A stretch of DNA of 64,000 nucleotides from contig JAYUJH010000031.1 of NCBI GenBank assembly GCA_043765375.1, positions 1-64,000 on the forward strand, read 5' to 3'. The stretch's first letter is position 1; every line of letters begins with the position of its first letter. Positions 8,726 through 16,524 of this stretch are shown here, in pieces. The translations under genes were made by a program, and so were the position numbers. The notes under the pieces were generated by a model. It searched no databases, had not been told where the DNA came from, and saw only the letters and a program-made list of their open reading frames with translations. This DNA is from JAYUJH01 sp043765375 (GTDB lineage Bacteria > Pseudomonadota > Alphaproteobacteria > Rickettsiales > UBA998).

Positions 8726-9850
8726 ATGAGCGTCAATAAAAATGGTGGAAATAGAGGCCCATGGGGAACTCCCAGCGGTGGAAACTCGGGCGGTAGTAAC
8801 GGAGGAAAGGGCGGTGGTGAACCACCAAAAAGACCCAACCAACAGCCAGATCTTGATGAGTTGATACGCAAAAGCACGCAAGCATTGCGCTCCGTTTATG
8901 GTGGTGGCAAAGGCGGTGATGAAGGCGGTGGCTCAATCAAGCCATTTTTGCTTGGGTTGATAGTGATAATCGGCTTATGGTTTGCTTCAGGGGTTTATAG
9001 AGTTGATGCGGATCAGCAAGGTGTTGTGCTAAGATTTGGGCAGTTTCATCGCATCACTAGTTCGGGCTTGAATTATCGCCTGCCATACCCGTTTGAAGAA
9101 GTATTCACTCCACGAATTACCAGCATTAACCGTGAAGAAATCGGTTTTCGTTCCAACTCATCAGCTGCTAGCCGTGTGAATATTCCTGAAGAAAGTTTGA
9201 TGCTAACTGGTGACAAAAACTTGCTTAGTGCGCAATTTGAGGTGCAGTGGCGCATTAAAGATGCGGTGAAATATTTGTTTAATGTGAAAGATCCAAACTT
9301 CACGGTTAAGCCAATCGCCGAAGCATCATTGCGGGAGATTATGGGAAATACCCCGCTTTCACTGGCATTATCGGATAAACGTCAGGCGATTGCGGAGGAA
9401 ACTAAGCAGCAAATGCAGAAAATACTTGATGATTATCAAACGGGAATTGAGATTTATGAGGTGAACTTGCTCGCAGTTGATGCTCCCGAACCTGTGGTTG
9501 ATGCGTTCATTGATGTGCTAGCAGCGCAGCAAGAGAAAGAAACTTTGCAAAATAAGGCAGCAAAATATCGTGACGGGATAATTCCTGTGGCGCAAGGTGA
9601 TGCTGAAAAAATGGTCAAAGATGCGCAAGGTTATAGCCAAGCAGTTGTTTCAAAAGCAAATGGTGATGCGGCGAGATTTTCTTCTATATATAATGAATAT
9701 ATTCAAGCGGAAGATGTCACTCGCAAACGTCTATATTTGGAAACAATGGAAGAAGTTATGTCTGGTATGAATAAAATGATTATTGATGACAAAGCGTCTG
9801 GAAATATTGTGCCATATTTGCCACTAAAACAATTAGAAACTAAGAACTAA
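8726..9850 (+). CDS. hflK: FtsH modulator HflK
   Basis: HflK is a SPFH/prohibitin-family inner-membrane protein that forms a cage with HflC around the FtsH protease. The 374-residue protein begins with the Gly/Pro-rich cytosolic tail typical of HflK (RGPWGTPSGG), has one membrane span near residues 72-88 (FLLGLIVIIGLWFASGVY) and then the periplasmic SPFH domain (DQQGVVLRFGQFHRI). The helical region EKMVKDAQGYSQAVVSKANGD follows. It ends 22 bases before hflC and is first in an apparent hflK-hflC-degQ operon, a common alphaproteobacterial order. Confidence 0.96.
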   Translation: MSVNKNGGNRGPWGTPSGGNSGGSNGGKGGGEPPKRPNQQPDLDELIRKSTQALRSVYGGGKGGDEGGGSIKPFLLGLIVIIGLWFASGVYRVDADQQGVVLRFGQFHRITSSGLNYRLPYPFEEVFTPRITSINREEIGFRSNSSAASRVNIPEESLMLTGDKNLLSAQFEVQWRIKDAVKYLFNVKDPNFTVKPIAEASLREIMGNTPLSLALSDKRQAIAEETKQQMQKILDDYQTGIEIYEVNLLAVDAPEPVVDAFIDVLAAQQEKETLQNKAAKYRDGIIPVAQGDAEKMVKDAQGYSQAVVSKANGDAARFSSIYNEYIQAEDVTRKRLYLETMEEVMSGMNKMIIDDKASGNIVPYLPLKQLETKN

Positions 9851-9872
9851 AAACATAAATATAAGGTTGTGT

Positions 9873-10859
9873 ATGTCAGGAAGATTTTTGAGTATTGCGT
9901 TAGTATTATTCGTGATTATGGGGGCGGTGCTAAACTCTTTTTTCATTGTCAATCAAACTCAGCAAGCATTGGTATTGCGTTTTGGTCGCCCTGTTGATAT
10001 TGTCACAAAATCGGGATTGCAATTCAAAATGCCATTTGTGGATTCTGTGCTAATGTTTGATAAGCGCATGATAACCATGAATGCTGAGCCAAAATCAGTG
10101 ATTTTGCAAGATCAAGATAGGTTAGTAGTTGATGCTTATGTGACTTATAGGATTGAAGATCCACTACGTTTTTATCAAGCGGTGCGTTCTGATGTGGTGA
10201 TGCAGCAACGATTGGAGAAAATGTTAGAAACTTCATTGCGCGAAGTGTTGGGGCGGGAGGATTTGAACTCGCTACTTTCAAACAAGCGTGAGAAAATTAT
10301 GGACGCAATTCGCGATAATGTTTCACGGTTAGCATCGGGGCGGGAGCTGGTAGTTGCGGGTGAGAAGATTGCGCCACCAAAGGATTTGCTGGAAGATGTA
10401 GCAAAAAGTGAGGCGGAGTTGGACGTTGCACCAGAGTTGAAAGCGGCAGTCAAGCAACGTGATGGCTTTGGGATTGAAATCGTTGATGTGCGGATAATGC
10501 GAACTGATTTGCCAAAGGAAACTAGTGACCCAATTTATAATCGTATGCGTTCAGATCGTCAAAAAGTTGCGGAAAAATTCAGGGCGGAAGGGCAGAAAGA
10601 GTCACAGATAATCACTTCAGAAGCTGACCGTGAGCGAACTGTTATTTTGGCAGAAGCTGAGCGAAAATCTTCCGTTATTAGAGGGGAGGGGGACGCAATC
10701 GCTACTAAAATTATGGCGAAATCATTTGGTAAAGATCCAGAGTTTTTTGAGTTTTATCGTTCAATGCAAGCATATAAAAAAGCATTGAAAAAAGAGGATA
10801 CGACTATAATTTTATCACCTGATAATAATTTCTTAAAGTTCATGGAAAAGGGTAGATAA
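9873..10859 (+). CDS. hflC: FtsH modulator HflC
   Basis: Partner of HflK in the inner-membrane complex that modulates FtsH. An N-terminal membrane span (FLSIALVLFVIMGAVLNSFF) precedes the SPFH domain (NQTQQALVLRFGRPVD), DVRIMRTDLP and the Glu/Ala-rich coiled coil around EADRERTVILAEAERK. Start chosen at ATG 9873 (328 residues) because AAGG lies 6 bases upstream; a TTG at 9867 is less likely. A Lys-rich insert (EKIAPPKDLLEDVAKS) lies before the DVRIMR segment. The stop codon overlaps the start of degQ as TAATG, so translation of the two is probably coupled. Confidence 0.95.
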   Translation: MSGRFLSIALVLFVIMGAVLNSFFIVNQTQQALVLRFGRPVDIVTKSGLQFKMPFVDSVLMFDKRMITMNAEPKSVILQDQDRLVVDAYVTYRIEDPLRFYQAVRSDVVMQQRLEKMLETSLREVLGREDLNSLLSNKREKIMDAIRDNVSRLASGRELVVAGEKIAPPKDLLEDVAKSEAELDVAPELKAAVKQRDGFGIEIVDVRIMRTDLPKETSDPIYNRMRSDRQKVAEKFRAEGQKESQIITSEADRERTVILAEAERKSSVIRGEGDAIATKIMAKSFGKDPEFFEFYRSMQAYKKALKKEDTTIILSPDNNFLKFMEKGR

Positions 10860-12415
10860 TGATTTCGCTGGTTAAATATTTATTGCCAAAAGATTTGTTG
10901 CCAAAAGATTTGTTAATTGAAAGTTTATCCCTTAAGTGTTTGTCTGGGGATTTGCTAGCTAAGCGTTTAATTAATATATGTTTATTAGTTCTATGTTCAT
11001 TGATTTTTTATGCGAATAGTGCGCTTTCCCTTGAGAGTTTTGCTCCCGTGGTGGACAAAGCCCTGCCTGCTGTTGTGAATATTTCCACTACGCAAAAGAT
11101 TAAAAATGATGCAACTCAAATATTGCCTGATATGGGTTCTGATGATATGAGTCGGGGGAAACAGCAAGAGTTGCAACGGTTTTTGGAGCGATTTGGTTTT
11201 CCCATGCAAGATGGATTAAATGGCAGCCCCGAGCGGGAAGTTCAATCGCTTGGATCTGGTTTTTTGATTGATCCAGCTGGTTATGTTGTCACCAATAACC
11301 ATGTGATTGCAGCGGCAACGCAAATTACGGTGACGCTTGCAAATGATAAAAAACTGGAAGCAAAAGTTGTGGGGCGCGACCCTAAAACAGACTTAGCTTT
11401 GCTTAAAGTTGAGAGCGAAAAACCATTGCCATATGTTGAGTTTGGTAATTCTGAAACTATGAAAGTTGGTGATTGGGTAATTGCGATTGGTAACCCATTT
11501 GGCTTGGGCAGCACGGTGACTGCGGGGATTATATCGGCTCGTTCACGCAATATTAATGCTGGGCCATTTGACGATTTTATTCAAACTGATGCAGCAATTA
11601 ATCGTGGCAATTCGGGCGGACCCATGTTTAACCAACAAGGTGAAGTTATCGGGGTGAATACTGCTATTTTTTCACCATCGGGCGGAAGCGTGGGGATAGG
11701 CTTTGCTATTCCAACTGCTCTTGCTAAACCAATATTGGATCAGTTGCGGTTGCATGGCAAGGCGCATCGTGGTTGGCTGGGGATAAAAATACAACATGTA
11801 ACAGAAGAAATTGCTGATAGTTTGGGTTTGTCAGAGCCTTCGGGTGCATTGGTGCTTGAGTTATCAAAGGGCAGCCCCGCAGTTAATTCTGGATTACAAA
11901 ATGGCGATGTGATATTGCGGTTTGATGGAAAAATCGTAAAGGAAATGCGTAATTTGCCAAGGTTAGTGGCGGAAACTCCAATTGGCAAGCAAGTTGAGTT
12001 GGTAATTTGGCGCAGTGGTGCAGAAATGACGATTTCCTTATCACTCGGTGAGTATCCTGAGGAGAACAAGGTAGCGCAACCAACTACGCAACCAAAAAAT
12101 GATGTTGTTATTGCGGGCGAAAAGTTGCTGGGCATGAAGTTGGTAACTCTTGCGCCACCACAAGCGGCAAATATTAAAGGGGCGGGTAAATTGCAGGGAG
12201 TGTTGGTGCTTGCAGTGAATGAGCAAAGCGAGGCAGCGAAACGTTCATTGCGTGAGGGTGATATTATCCTCGGGGTAAATCAAGGAAATGTGGCAAGTTT
12301 GGGTGAGCTGAAAACTGAAATTGGCAAGGCTCGCTTGGCAAATCGTGGATATGTGCTGGTGCGAATCTGGCGCAATGGCGATTCTAGTTATGTCACTTTG
12401 CCCATAGATGAATAA
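10859..12415 (+). CDS. degQ: Periplasmic Do-like serine protease (DegQ/HtrA)
   Basis: Envelope quality-control protease and chaperone. The trypsin-like domain shows the catalytic triad as TNNHVIA (His), DPKTDLALLKV (Asp) and NRGNSGGPMFN (Ser). Two PDZ domains follow, from about residues 295 and 420 (KGSPAVNSGLQNGDVILRF; EAAKRSLREGDIILGV). The signal peptide (INICLLVLCSLIFYANSALS) does not begin until about residue 40. It is preceded by an unusual extension in five-residue steps (LLPKD LLPKD LLIES), encoded by a 15-bp tandem repeat at 10883-10912. The start ATG overlaps the hflC stop as TAATG. The long extension before the export signal is odd; a later start would also give a working export signal. 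Confidence 0.94.
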   Translation: MISLVKYLLPKDLLPKDLLIESLSLKCLSGDLLAKRLINICLLVLCSLIFYANSALSLESFAPVVDKALPAVVNISTTQKIKNDATQILPDMGSDDMSRGKQQELQRFLERFGFPMQDGLNGSPEREVQSLGSGFLIDPAGYVVTNNHVIAAATQITVTLANDKKLEAKVVGRDPKTDLALLKVESEKPLPYVEFGNSETMKVGDWVIAIGNPFGLGSTVTAGIISARSRNINAGPFDDFIQTDAAINRGNSGGPMFNQQGEVIGVNTAIFSPSGGSVGIGFAIPTALAKPILDQLRLHGKAHRGWLGIKIQHVTEEIADSLGLSEPSGALVLELSKGSPAVNSGLQNGDVILRFDGKIVKEMRNLPRLVAETPIGKQVELVIWRSGAEMTISLSLGEYPEENKVAQPTTQPKNDVVIAGEKLLGMKLVTLAPPQAANIKGAGKLQGVLVLAVNEQSEAAKRSLREGDIILGVNQGNVASLGELKTEIGKARLANRGYVLVRIWRNGDSSYVTLPIDE

Positions 12416-12456
12416 AACTTGACGAATAAAGTCTAACGATAAAACTTGATGAGTAA
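12409..12456 (+). repeat. Imperfect direct repeat after the degQ stop
   Basis: ATAAAACTTGACGAATAAA at 12412 recurs as ATAAAACTTGATGAGTAAA at 12439, 27 bases on, with two differences. The first copy includes the degQ stop codon. Confidence 0.7.
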
Positions 12457-12484
12457 AATAATATATATATAAGGAGGGTTTGAA

Positions 12485-13342
12485 ATGTTGAAAACTAAAT
12501 TAATGATGTTCACGTCGCTTGCAATGATAGCATTAAGCACGAGCGGAGCACTCGCTGCTGATTATATTTTGCTTGATGTGAACGGCGAAAAAGTAAAATA
12601 TTCAGAAGTGGAACAAGTTTGGAAATCATTATTTCCAAGTGATGAAGCCCCGCCTTTAGACGGGGTTGAAGATGCAGTTCGCCAAAATGTGTTGCGCGGT
12701 GTAGTAGGTGAATATTTGTTGTTTGACAATGCAATGCAATCAGGGATTGAGAAAAAGCCAGAAATTGCCAAAAAAATAGAAGGCGCACGCAAAAAAGTTA
12801 TAATTGACGCATTCCTAGCAGAAAAAGCATCGGCTGATGTGAATGAAGCAAATATTGCAGCGGAATATGATAAGCAAAAAGCCAAAGCGAGTGGCGAGGA
12901 AGAACTGAAAGCTAGCCATATTTTGCTAAACTCCCGTGAAAAAGCAGATGAAGTTGCAGCAAAATTGAAAGCTAAAGGAGATTTTGCAACCCTCGCCAAA
13001 GAATATTCATCAGATAAAGGCACATCAGTTGCAGGCGGAGATTTGGGATATTTCACTCGTGAAACAATGGTCAAAGAGTTTGCTGATGCGGCTTTTGCTT
13101 TGAAGTTGGGTGAGATATCTGCACCAGTAAAAACAGATTTTGGTTGGCACATCATCAAATTGGTTGAGAGGCGAGCGCAGAAGTTTCAATCATTGGAGCA
13201 GGCTCGCCCTGATATTGAGAAAAAATTGCGAACCCGTGCTTTGCATTCATATATTGACGGGCTGATTGACAGTGCTGATGTGGAATATTTTGATAAAAGC
13301 GGTAAGCAATTAGAGTTTGGTAAGGTGATGAAGGCGAAGTAA
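12485..13342 (+). CDS. Periplasmic parvulin-type peptidyl-prolyl isomerase
   Basis: A 285-residue exported folding factor of the PrsA/SurA/PpiC type. It has a signal peptide (MFTSLAMIALSTSGALA), an N-terminal helical chaperone region, and a parvulin domain at about residues 135-245 with the hallmarks ELKASHILLNSREKADEV, GDLGYFTRETMVKEFADAAF and TDFGWHIIKL. It would catalyse cis-trans isomerisation of prolyl bonds in secreted proteins and probably helps outer-membrane protein assembly. A strong AAGGAGG lies 6-7 bases upstream of ATG 12485. Its neighbour degQ acts in the same compartment. The TAA stop overlaps a possible upstream start of mlaE. Confidence 0.9.
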   Translation: MLKTKLMMFTSLAMIALSTSGALAADYILLDVNGEKVKYSEVEQVWKSLFPSDEAPPLDGVEDAVRQNVLRGVVGEYLLFDNAMQSGIEKKPEIAKKIEGARKKVIIDAFLAEKASADVNEANIAAEYDKQKAKASGEEELKASHILLNSREKADEVAAKLKAKGDFATLAKEYSSDKGTSVAGGDLGYFTRETMVKEFADAAFALKLGEISAPVKTDFGWHIIKLVERRAQKFQSLEQARPDIEKKLRTRALHSYIDGLIDSADVEYFDKSGKQLEFGKVMKAK

Positions 13343-13407
13343 TGCTTACAAGGTTTAAGTGTTCAAGGTTTAAGCAATGGAAATTAAGTTATGAAGGCGA
13401 AGTAATG
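13328..13407 (+). repeat. 17-bp direct repeat spanning the PPIase stop/mlaE start
   Basis: ATGAAGGCGAAGTAATG at 13328-13344 is repeated exactly at 13391-13407, a 63-base offset that keeps frame. Between the copies an 11-mer CAAGGTTTAAG occurs twice, 15 bases apart (13349 and 13364). The first copy holds the PPIase stop and a TAATG start; the second copy ends in the more likely mlaE start (13405). Confidence 0.85.
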
Positions 13408-14223
13408 AATAATATGATAATCAAATCAATGTTTGGCTTGCCTTGGCTAGCAATAATTGCGCAAAAAATTGGTGGTTCTTTGATTGCACTCGCCCGCATG
13501 GTTGGCGAGGTGGTATTATTTGCGCAAAAGGGGCTTGCGCCCTTGTTTTCAAAGCCTTATTATTTTCGCCAAATATTCAAGCAAATGCTGGAAATTGGGT
13601 TTTATTCTTTGCCAGTTATTGGCTTGACGGCAATTTTCACAGGGGCAGTGCTAGCCTTGCAAAGTTATAGCGGTTTTTCACGATTTTCAGCAGAGAGTTC
13701 CATTCCAACTGTGGTGGTTCTCTCAATAACTCGGGAGTTAGGGCCAGTGCTTGCGGGGTTGATGGTGGCGGGACGAATTGGTGCATCATTTGCTGCGGAA
13801 ATTGGCACAATGCGGGTCACTGAGCAAATTGATGCTTTGACGACTTTATCCACCAATCCGTTTCGTTATCTCGTTTTTCCCAGATTACTAGCGGGGTTGC
13901 TGATGTTGCCATTGCTCGTTATTGTGGCGGACATTATCGGTGTGATGGGCGGATATTTGGTTAGTGTGCATAAACTTGGCTTTTCGGCTGGTCCATATTT
14001 GCATAATACGCTACAATTTCTAGAGTTTCGTGATGTATTCTCAGGCTTGGTGAAGGCAGCGGCTTTTGGCTTCATCATCTCGCTGATGGGTTGCTATCAC
14101 GGCTATAATTCCCGTGGAGGAGCGCAAGGGGTGGGAGCAGCCACAACCAACGCCGTTGTTTCATCTTCCATATTAATTTTGCTATCAAATTATATTATAA
14201 CGGAATTATTCTTTGCATTATAA
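13405..14223 (+). CDS. mlaE: MlaE-family phospholipid-transport ABC permease
   Basis: Inner-membrane permease of the Mla system, which moves phospholipids between the inner and outer membranes. It shows the family signature ITRELGPVLAGLMVAGR, then IGASFAAEIGTMRVTEQIDAL, with about five membrane segments. Length from ATG 13405 is 272 residues, normal for the family. An in-frame ATG at 13342, overlapping the PPIase stop, would add 21 residues with a five-residue periodicity (TRFKC SRFKQ); I prefer 13405 because both spans and family length fit. The ATPase (mlaF) and substrate-binding protein (mlaD) are not next to it. Confidence 0.9.
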   Translation: MNNMIIKSMFGLPWLAIIAQKIGGSLIALARMVGEVVLFAQKGLAPLFSKPYYFRQIFKQMLEIGFYSLPVIGLTAIFTGAVLALQSYSGFSRFSAESSIPTVVVLSITRELGPVLAGLMVAGRIGASFAAEIGTMRVTEQIDALTTLSTNPFRYLVFPRLLAGLLMLPLLVIVADIIGVMGGYLVSVHKLGFSAGPYLHNTLQFLEFRDVFSGLVKAAAFGFIISLMGCYHGYNSRGGAQGVGAATTNAVVSSSILILLSNYIITELFFAL

Positions 14224-14248
14224 TTCAAAATATATTAAAGATATTATT

Positions 14249-14623
14249 ATGAAAAAGATTATGCTATTCGCTTGCTTCGTTATGTCAATTATGTTCTCAG
14301 CTCACCACGTTATGGCGCAAAGTGACGTGCCGCTGATGGTGTTGCGTTATAATCAACCGAGAATATATTATGATAAACAATTATATAATATCATCAAAAA
14401 AGCGGTTGCGATTAAGCCCAATTTGATTTTGTCACTGGTTTCTTTTGTGCCAAAAGCCAGAAGTGAAAGTTCGCAAGAGGGCATTGATGCGTCGGCAGCG
14501 AAGCATTTATCCCAGCTTGTGGTGGATTTGCGGGCGATGGGTATCCCACAAAAAAGCATCAACATAACCAAGGATTCTGCACCAGATGCACAATTCCATG
14601 AAATCTATATATATGTGGATTAA
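14249..14623 (+). CDS. Small exported protein upstream of the VirB6-like gene
   Basis: A 124-residue unknown protein with a signal peptide (MKKIMLFACFVMSIMFSA, cleavage probably after VMAQ). The mature part has VLRYNQPRIYYDKQLYNIIK, then LILSLVSFVPKARS and LVVDLRAMGIPQKSINIT. The last segment, with an expected beta strand after it, resembles the C-terminal half of OmpA-like peptidoglycan-binding folds, but I cannot establish that. ATG 14249 with TAAAG upstream is preferred over an in-frame ATG at 14213 inside mlaE. It lies 84 bases before the VirB6-like gene, so it may be a periplasmic partner of it. Confidence 0.6.
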   Translation: MKKIMLFACFVMSIMFSAHHVMAQSDVPLMVLRYNQPRIYYDKQLYNIIKKAVAIKPNLILSLVSFVPKARSESSQEGIDASAAKHLSQLVVDLRAMGIPQKSINITKDSAPDAQFHEIYIYVD

Positions 14624-14707
14624 TATACTACAAAATATATTTTGATTTTTATTAAAAAAATAAGTGATTTATAAGTAAAATTATAGTATTCTATATGTAA
14701 TTACTTT

Positions 14708-16099
14708 ATGCAGAGTGTTACATTGAGTTTTTTCAGCAAATATAGTTTCCACAAAATCGCTTTAATTCTGTTAGCAATCATATTGCTAGACGGGTTGAGT
14801 GGTGGTGCATCTGCGCAAATATTTAGTTTGTTCCTGCGAGAAGCGCAAAGCTGCCCTCCGCCTGCATTGGATAAGATTTTTTCAGGCTTTTTGTGCGAAT
14901 ATGAAAAATTATTAGATCAAGTCATGAATGTGATGTATAATGGTATATTACAGCTTATGAATGCACCATTTTTTGCGTTCCTCACCTTGTTTGTCACCTG
15001 CACGGCGTTGTTATTTTTAACAGGGATTGTGCCATTTTCTATTCGTGATTTTATGTTAATTTTCTTCAAAATATGTATAGTGATGGTGCTGGCAACCAAT
15101 CCAGAGTTTATGATTGATTATTTATATATTGCGATTGTGACATTTGCACAAGGAACAACAGATGCAGTTTTGGAAGTGCTTGCACCAGATCAGGGCAGCA
15201 TTCAGGGTATTTTCAAATGGATTGACAATGTGTTTTTCCAGTTTTTGAAGGGGCAGGGTGCAAATGCAACCGCTGACCCAAAAAATAATGATGCGGTTTG
15301 CAATAATAATGTGCTTGCATTATTATTCGGTTTGGCGGTAACAATTCCTCCCGTTTTTGGAATGGCGGTTTATGTATTGTTTCAAATGGCATTTGCGTTT
15401 TTCAAGACCATTATGAGTTATGTGATTGCAATGACGGGCATCATGTTTTTAACCGCACTTTCACCATTATTTTTGATGTTTGCACTATTCAAGTTCACTT
15501 CTGAATATTTTGAAGCATGGCTAAAATTTTTAATAGGGTTCGCCATTCAAATATTTGTGGTGTTCGCCGTGGTTGGGGTGGTAATCAACTTAATCACTTC
15601 GGACGGAATGAAAACACGAATAAACACTGTGCTTGCCATGGTGCAACCATATGACAAAACAATTCAACATGATGGACATAGTTTTGATTTTAACGGCTGG
15701 TGCAGTTTGTGCATTTCAGGCAATGGTGGTGGCGGTAGACCTACAGCTTGCAAAGACGCACTTAGCCCAACTTCATTGCAGGCAGGTGGAACTACTGACT
15801 TTTTGCAATATCTTGGTTCCGATTTGTTTTATATCGGGATTATGGCTTATATTATGAATATTTTGCTGACACAAGCACCAGAGCTTGCCCGTTCGCTTGT
15901 CGCAATGGTGGGCGCACCATCTTATAGTGGCAATTCTCCAGTTAATAGCTCGGCTTTATCACAGGAAAAGTTTGAAAAACAAAGTGAGTTCTCAAGGCAA
16001 GCATCGGATAGAGCGACAGGTGGAAGTAGTCAAACTAATGCTGTAAAAAATAATATTGTAGGTAATTTATTCGGGGGCGGTAAAGCTGGTGGTGGATAA
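14708..16099 (+). CDS. TrbL/VirB6-family inner-membrane protein
   Basis: A 463-residue polytopic membrane protein of the VirB6/TrbL family, the inner-membrane channel component of type IV secretion. It has an N-terminal signal-like segment (IALILLAIILLDGLSGGASA), a Cys-containing loop (CPPPALDKIFSGFLCEYEKLL) and then about six membrane spans, including the conserved central block MSYVIAMTGIMFLTALSPLFLMFALF with FEAWLKFLIGFAIQIF. The C-terminal 60 residues are hydrophilic, Ser/Gly-rich and probably cytosolic. No other virB gene is in the window. Isolated or scattered virB6 genes are known in Rickettsiales, so it may belong to a dispersed system. Confidence 0.8.
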   Translation: MQSVTLSFFSKYSFHKIALILLAIILLDGLSGGASAQIFSLFLREAQSCPPPALDKIFSGFLCEYEKLLDQVMNVMYNGILQLMNAPFFAFLTLFVTCTALLFLTGIVPFSIRDFMLIFFKICIVMVLATNPEFMIDYLYIAIVTFAQGTTDAVLEVLAPDQGSIQGIFKWIDNVFFQFLKGQGANATADPKNNDAVCNNNVLALLFGLAVTIPPVFGMAVYVLFQMAFAFFKTIMSYVIAMTGIMFLTALSPLFLMFALFKFTSEYFEAWLKFLIGFAIQIFVVFAVVGVVINLITSDGMKTRINTVLAMVQPYDKTIQHDGHSFDFNGWCSLCISGNGGGGRPTACKDALSPTSLQAGGTTDFLQYLGSDLFYIGIMAYIMNILLTQAPELARSLVAMVGAPSYSGNSPVNSSALSQEKFEKQSEFSRQASDRATGGSSQTNAVKNNIVGNLFGGGKAGGG

Positions 16100-16198
16100 T
16101 AAATAAAAATCTCTCAGGCAATCTATAAAAATATATTTTACTATGGCTAAATTATTATGTATAGTGACATCAAAGAAATTAACACGACGAAAATTGCC

Positions 16199-16516
16199 AT
16201 GACAAACATTGCCATAATAAATATTGAGACCAATAGCAAAGATTCCGCTGATGCAAGGTTGCGAAAAATTAGATATCGCAGTTGGCATAGGGGCTGCAAG
16301 GAAACTGATGAAGTGCTGGGCAATTTTGCTGATAGCGCACTGCATGAACTGCAAGGCGAGGCGGAGCTTGATTTATATGAGGAATTATTGGACGAGCAAG
16401 ATGTTAATATTTGGGATTGGTTGACTGATAAATCCATGCTTTGTGACGGCAAATATAATGTTTTGAAACAACGCTTGCTGGTATTTGCAAAATATTCTGC
16501 GCATGAGGCTACCTAA
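16199..16516 (+). CDS. sdhE: FAD assembly factor SdhE
   Basis: SdhE promotes covalent attachment of FAD to the succinate dehydrogenase flavoprotein. The C-terminal 85 residues show the family pattern RLRKIRYRSWHRGCKETDEVLGNFA cut into RLRKIRYRSWHRG and the RGxxE motif (RGCKE), then an acidic helix (ELDLYEELLDEQD) and DWLTD. Start at ATG 16199 gives 105 residues; ATG 16157 would add 14. Gene order sdhE-mfd, 8 bases apart, is common in alphaproteobacteria. Succinate dehydrogenase itself is not in the window. Confidence 0.88.
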   Translation: MTNIAIINIETNSKDSADARLRKIRYRSWHRGCKETDEVLGNFADSALHELQGEAELDLYEELLDEQDVNIWDWLTDKSMLCDGKYNVLKQRLLVFAKYSAHEAT

Positions 16517-16524
16517 AATATATC

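Noticed and set aside
14682..14695. TATAGTATTCTATA just before the VirB6-like gene as a third twin-hairpin remnant
   Set aside because: Only a 5-bp stem in AT-rich sequence, with none of the inner arms or the second hairpin; likely chance.
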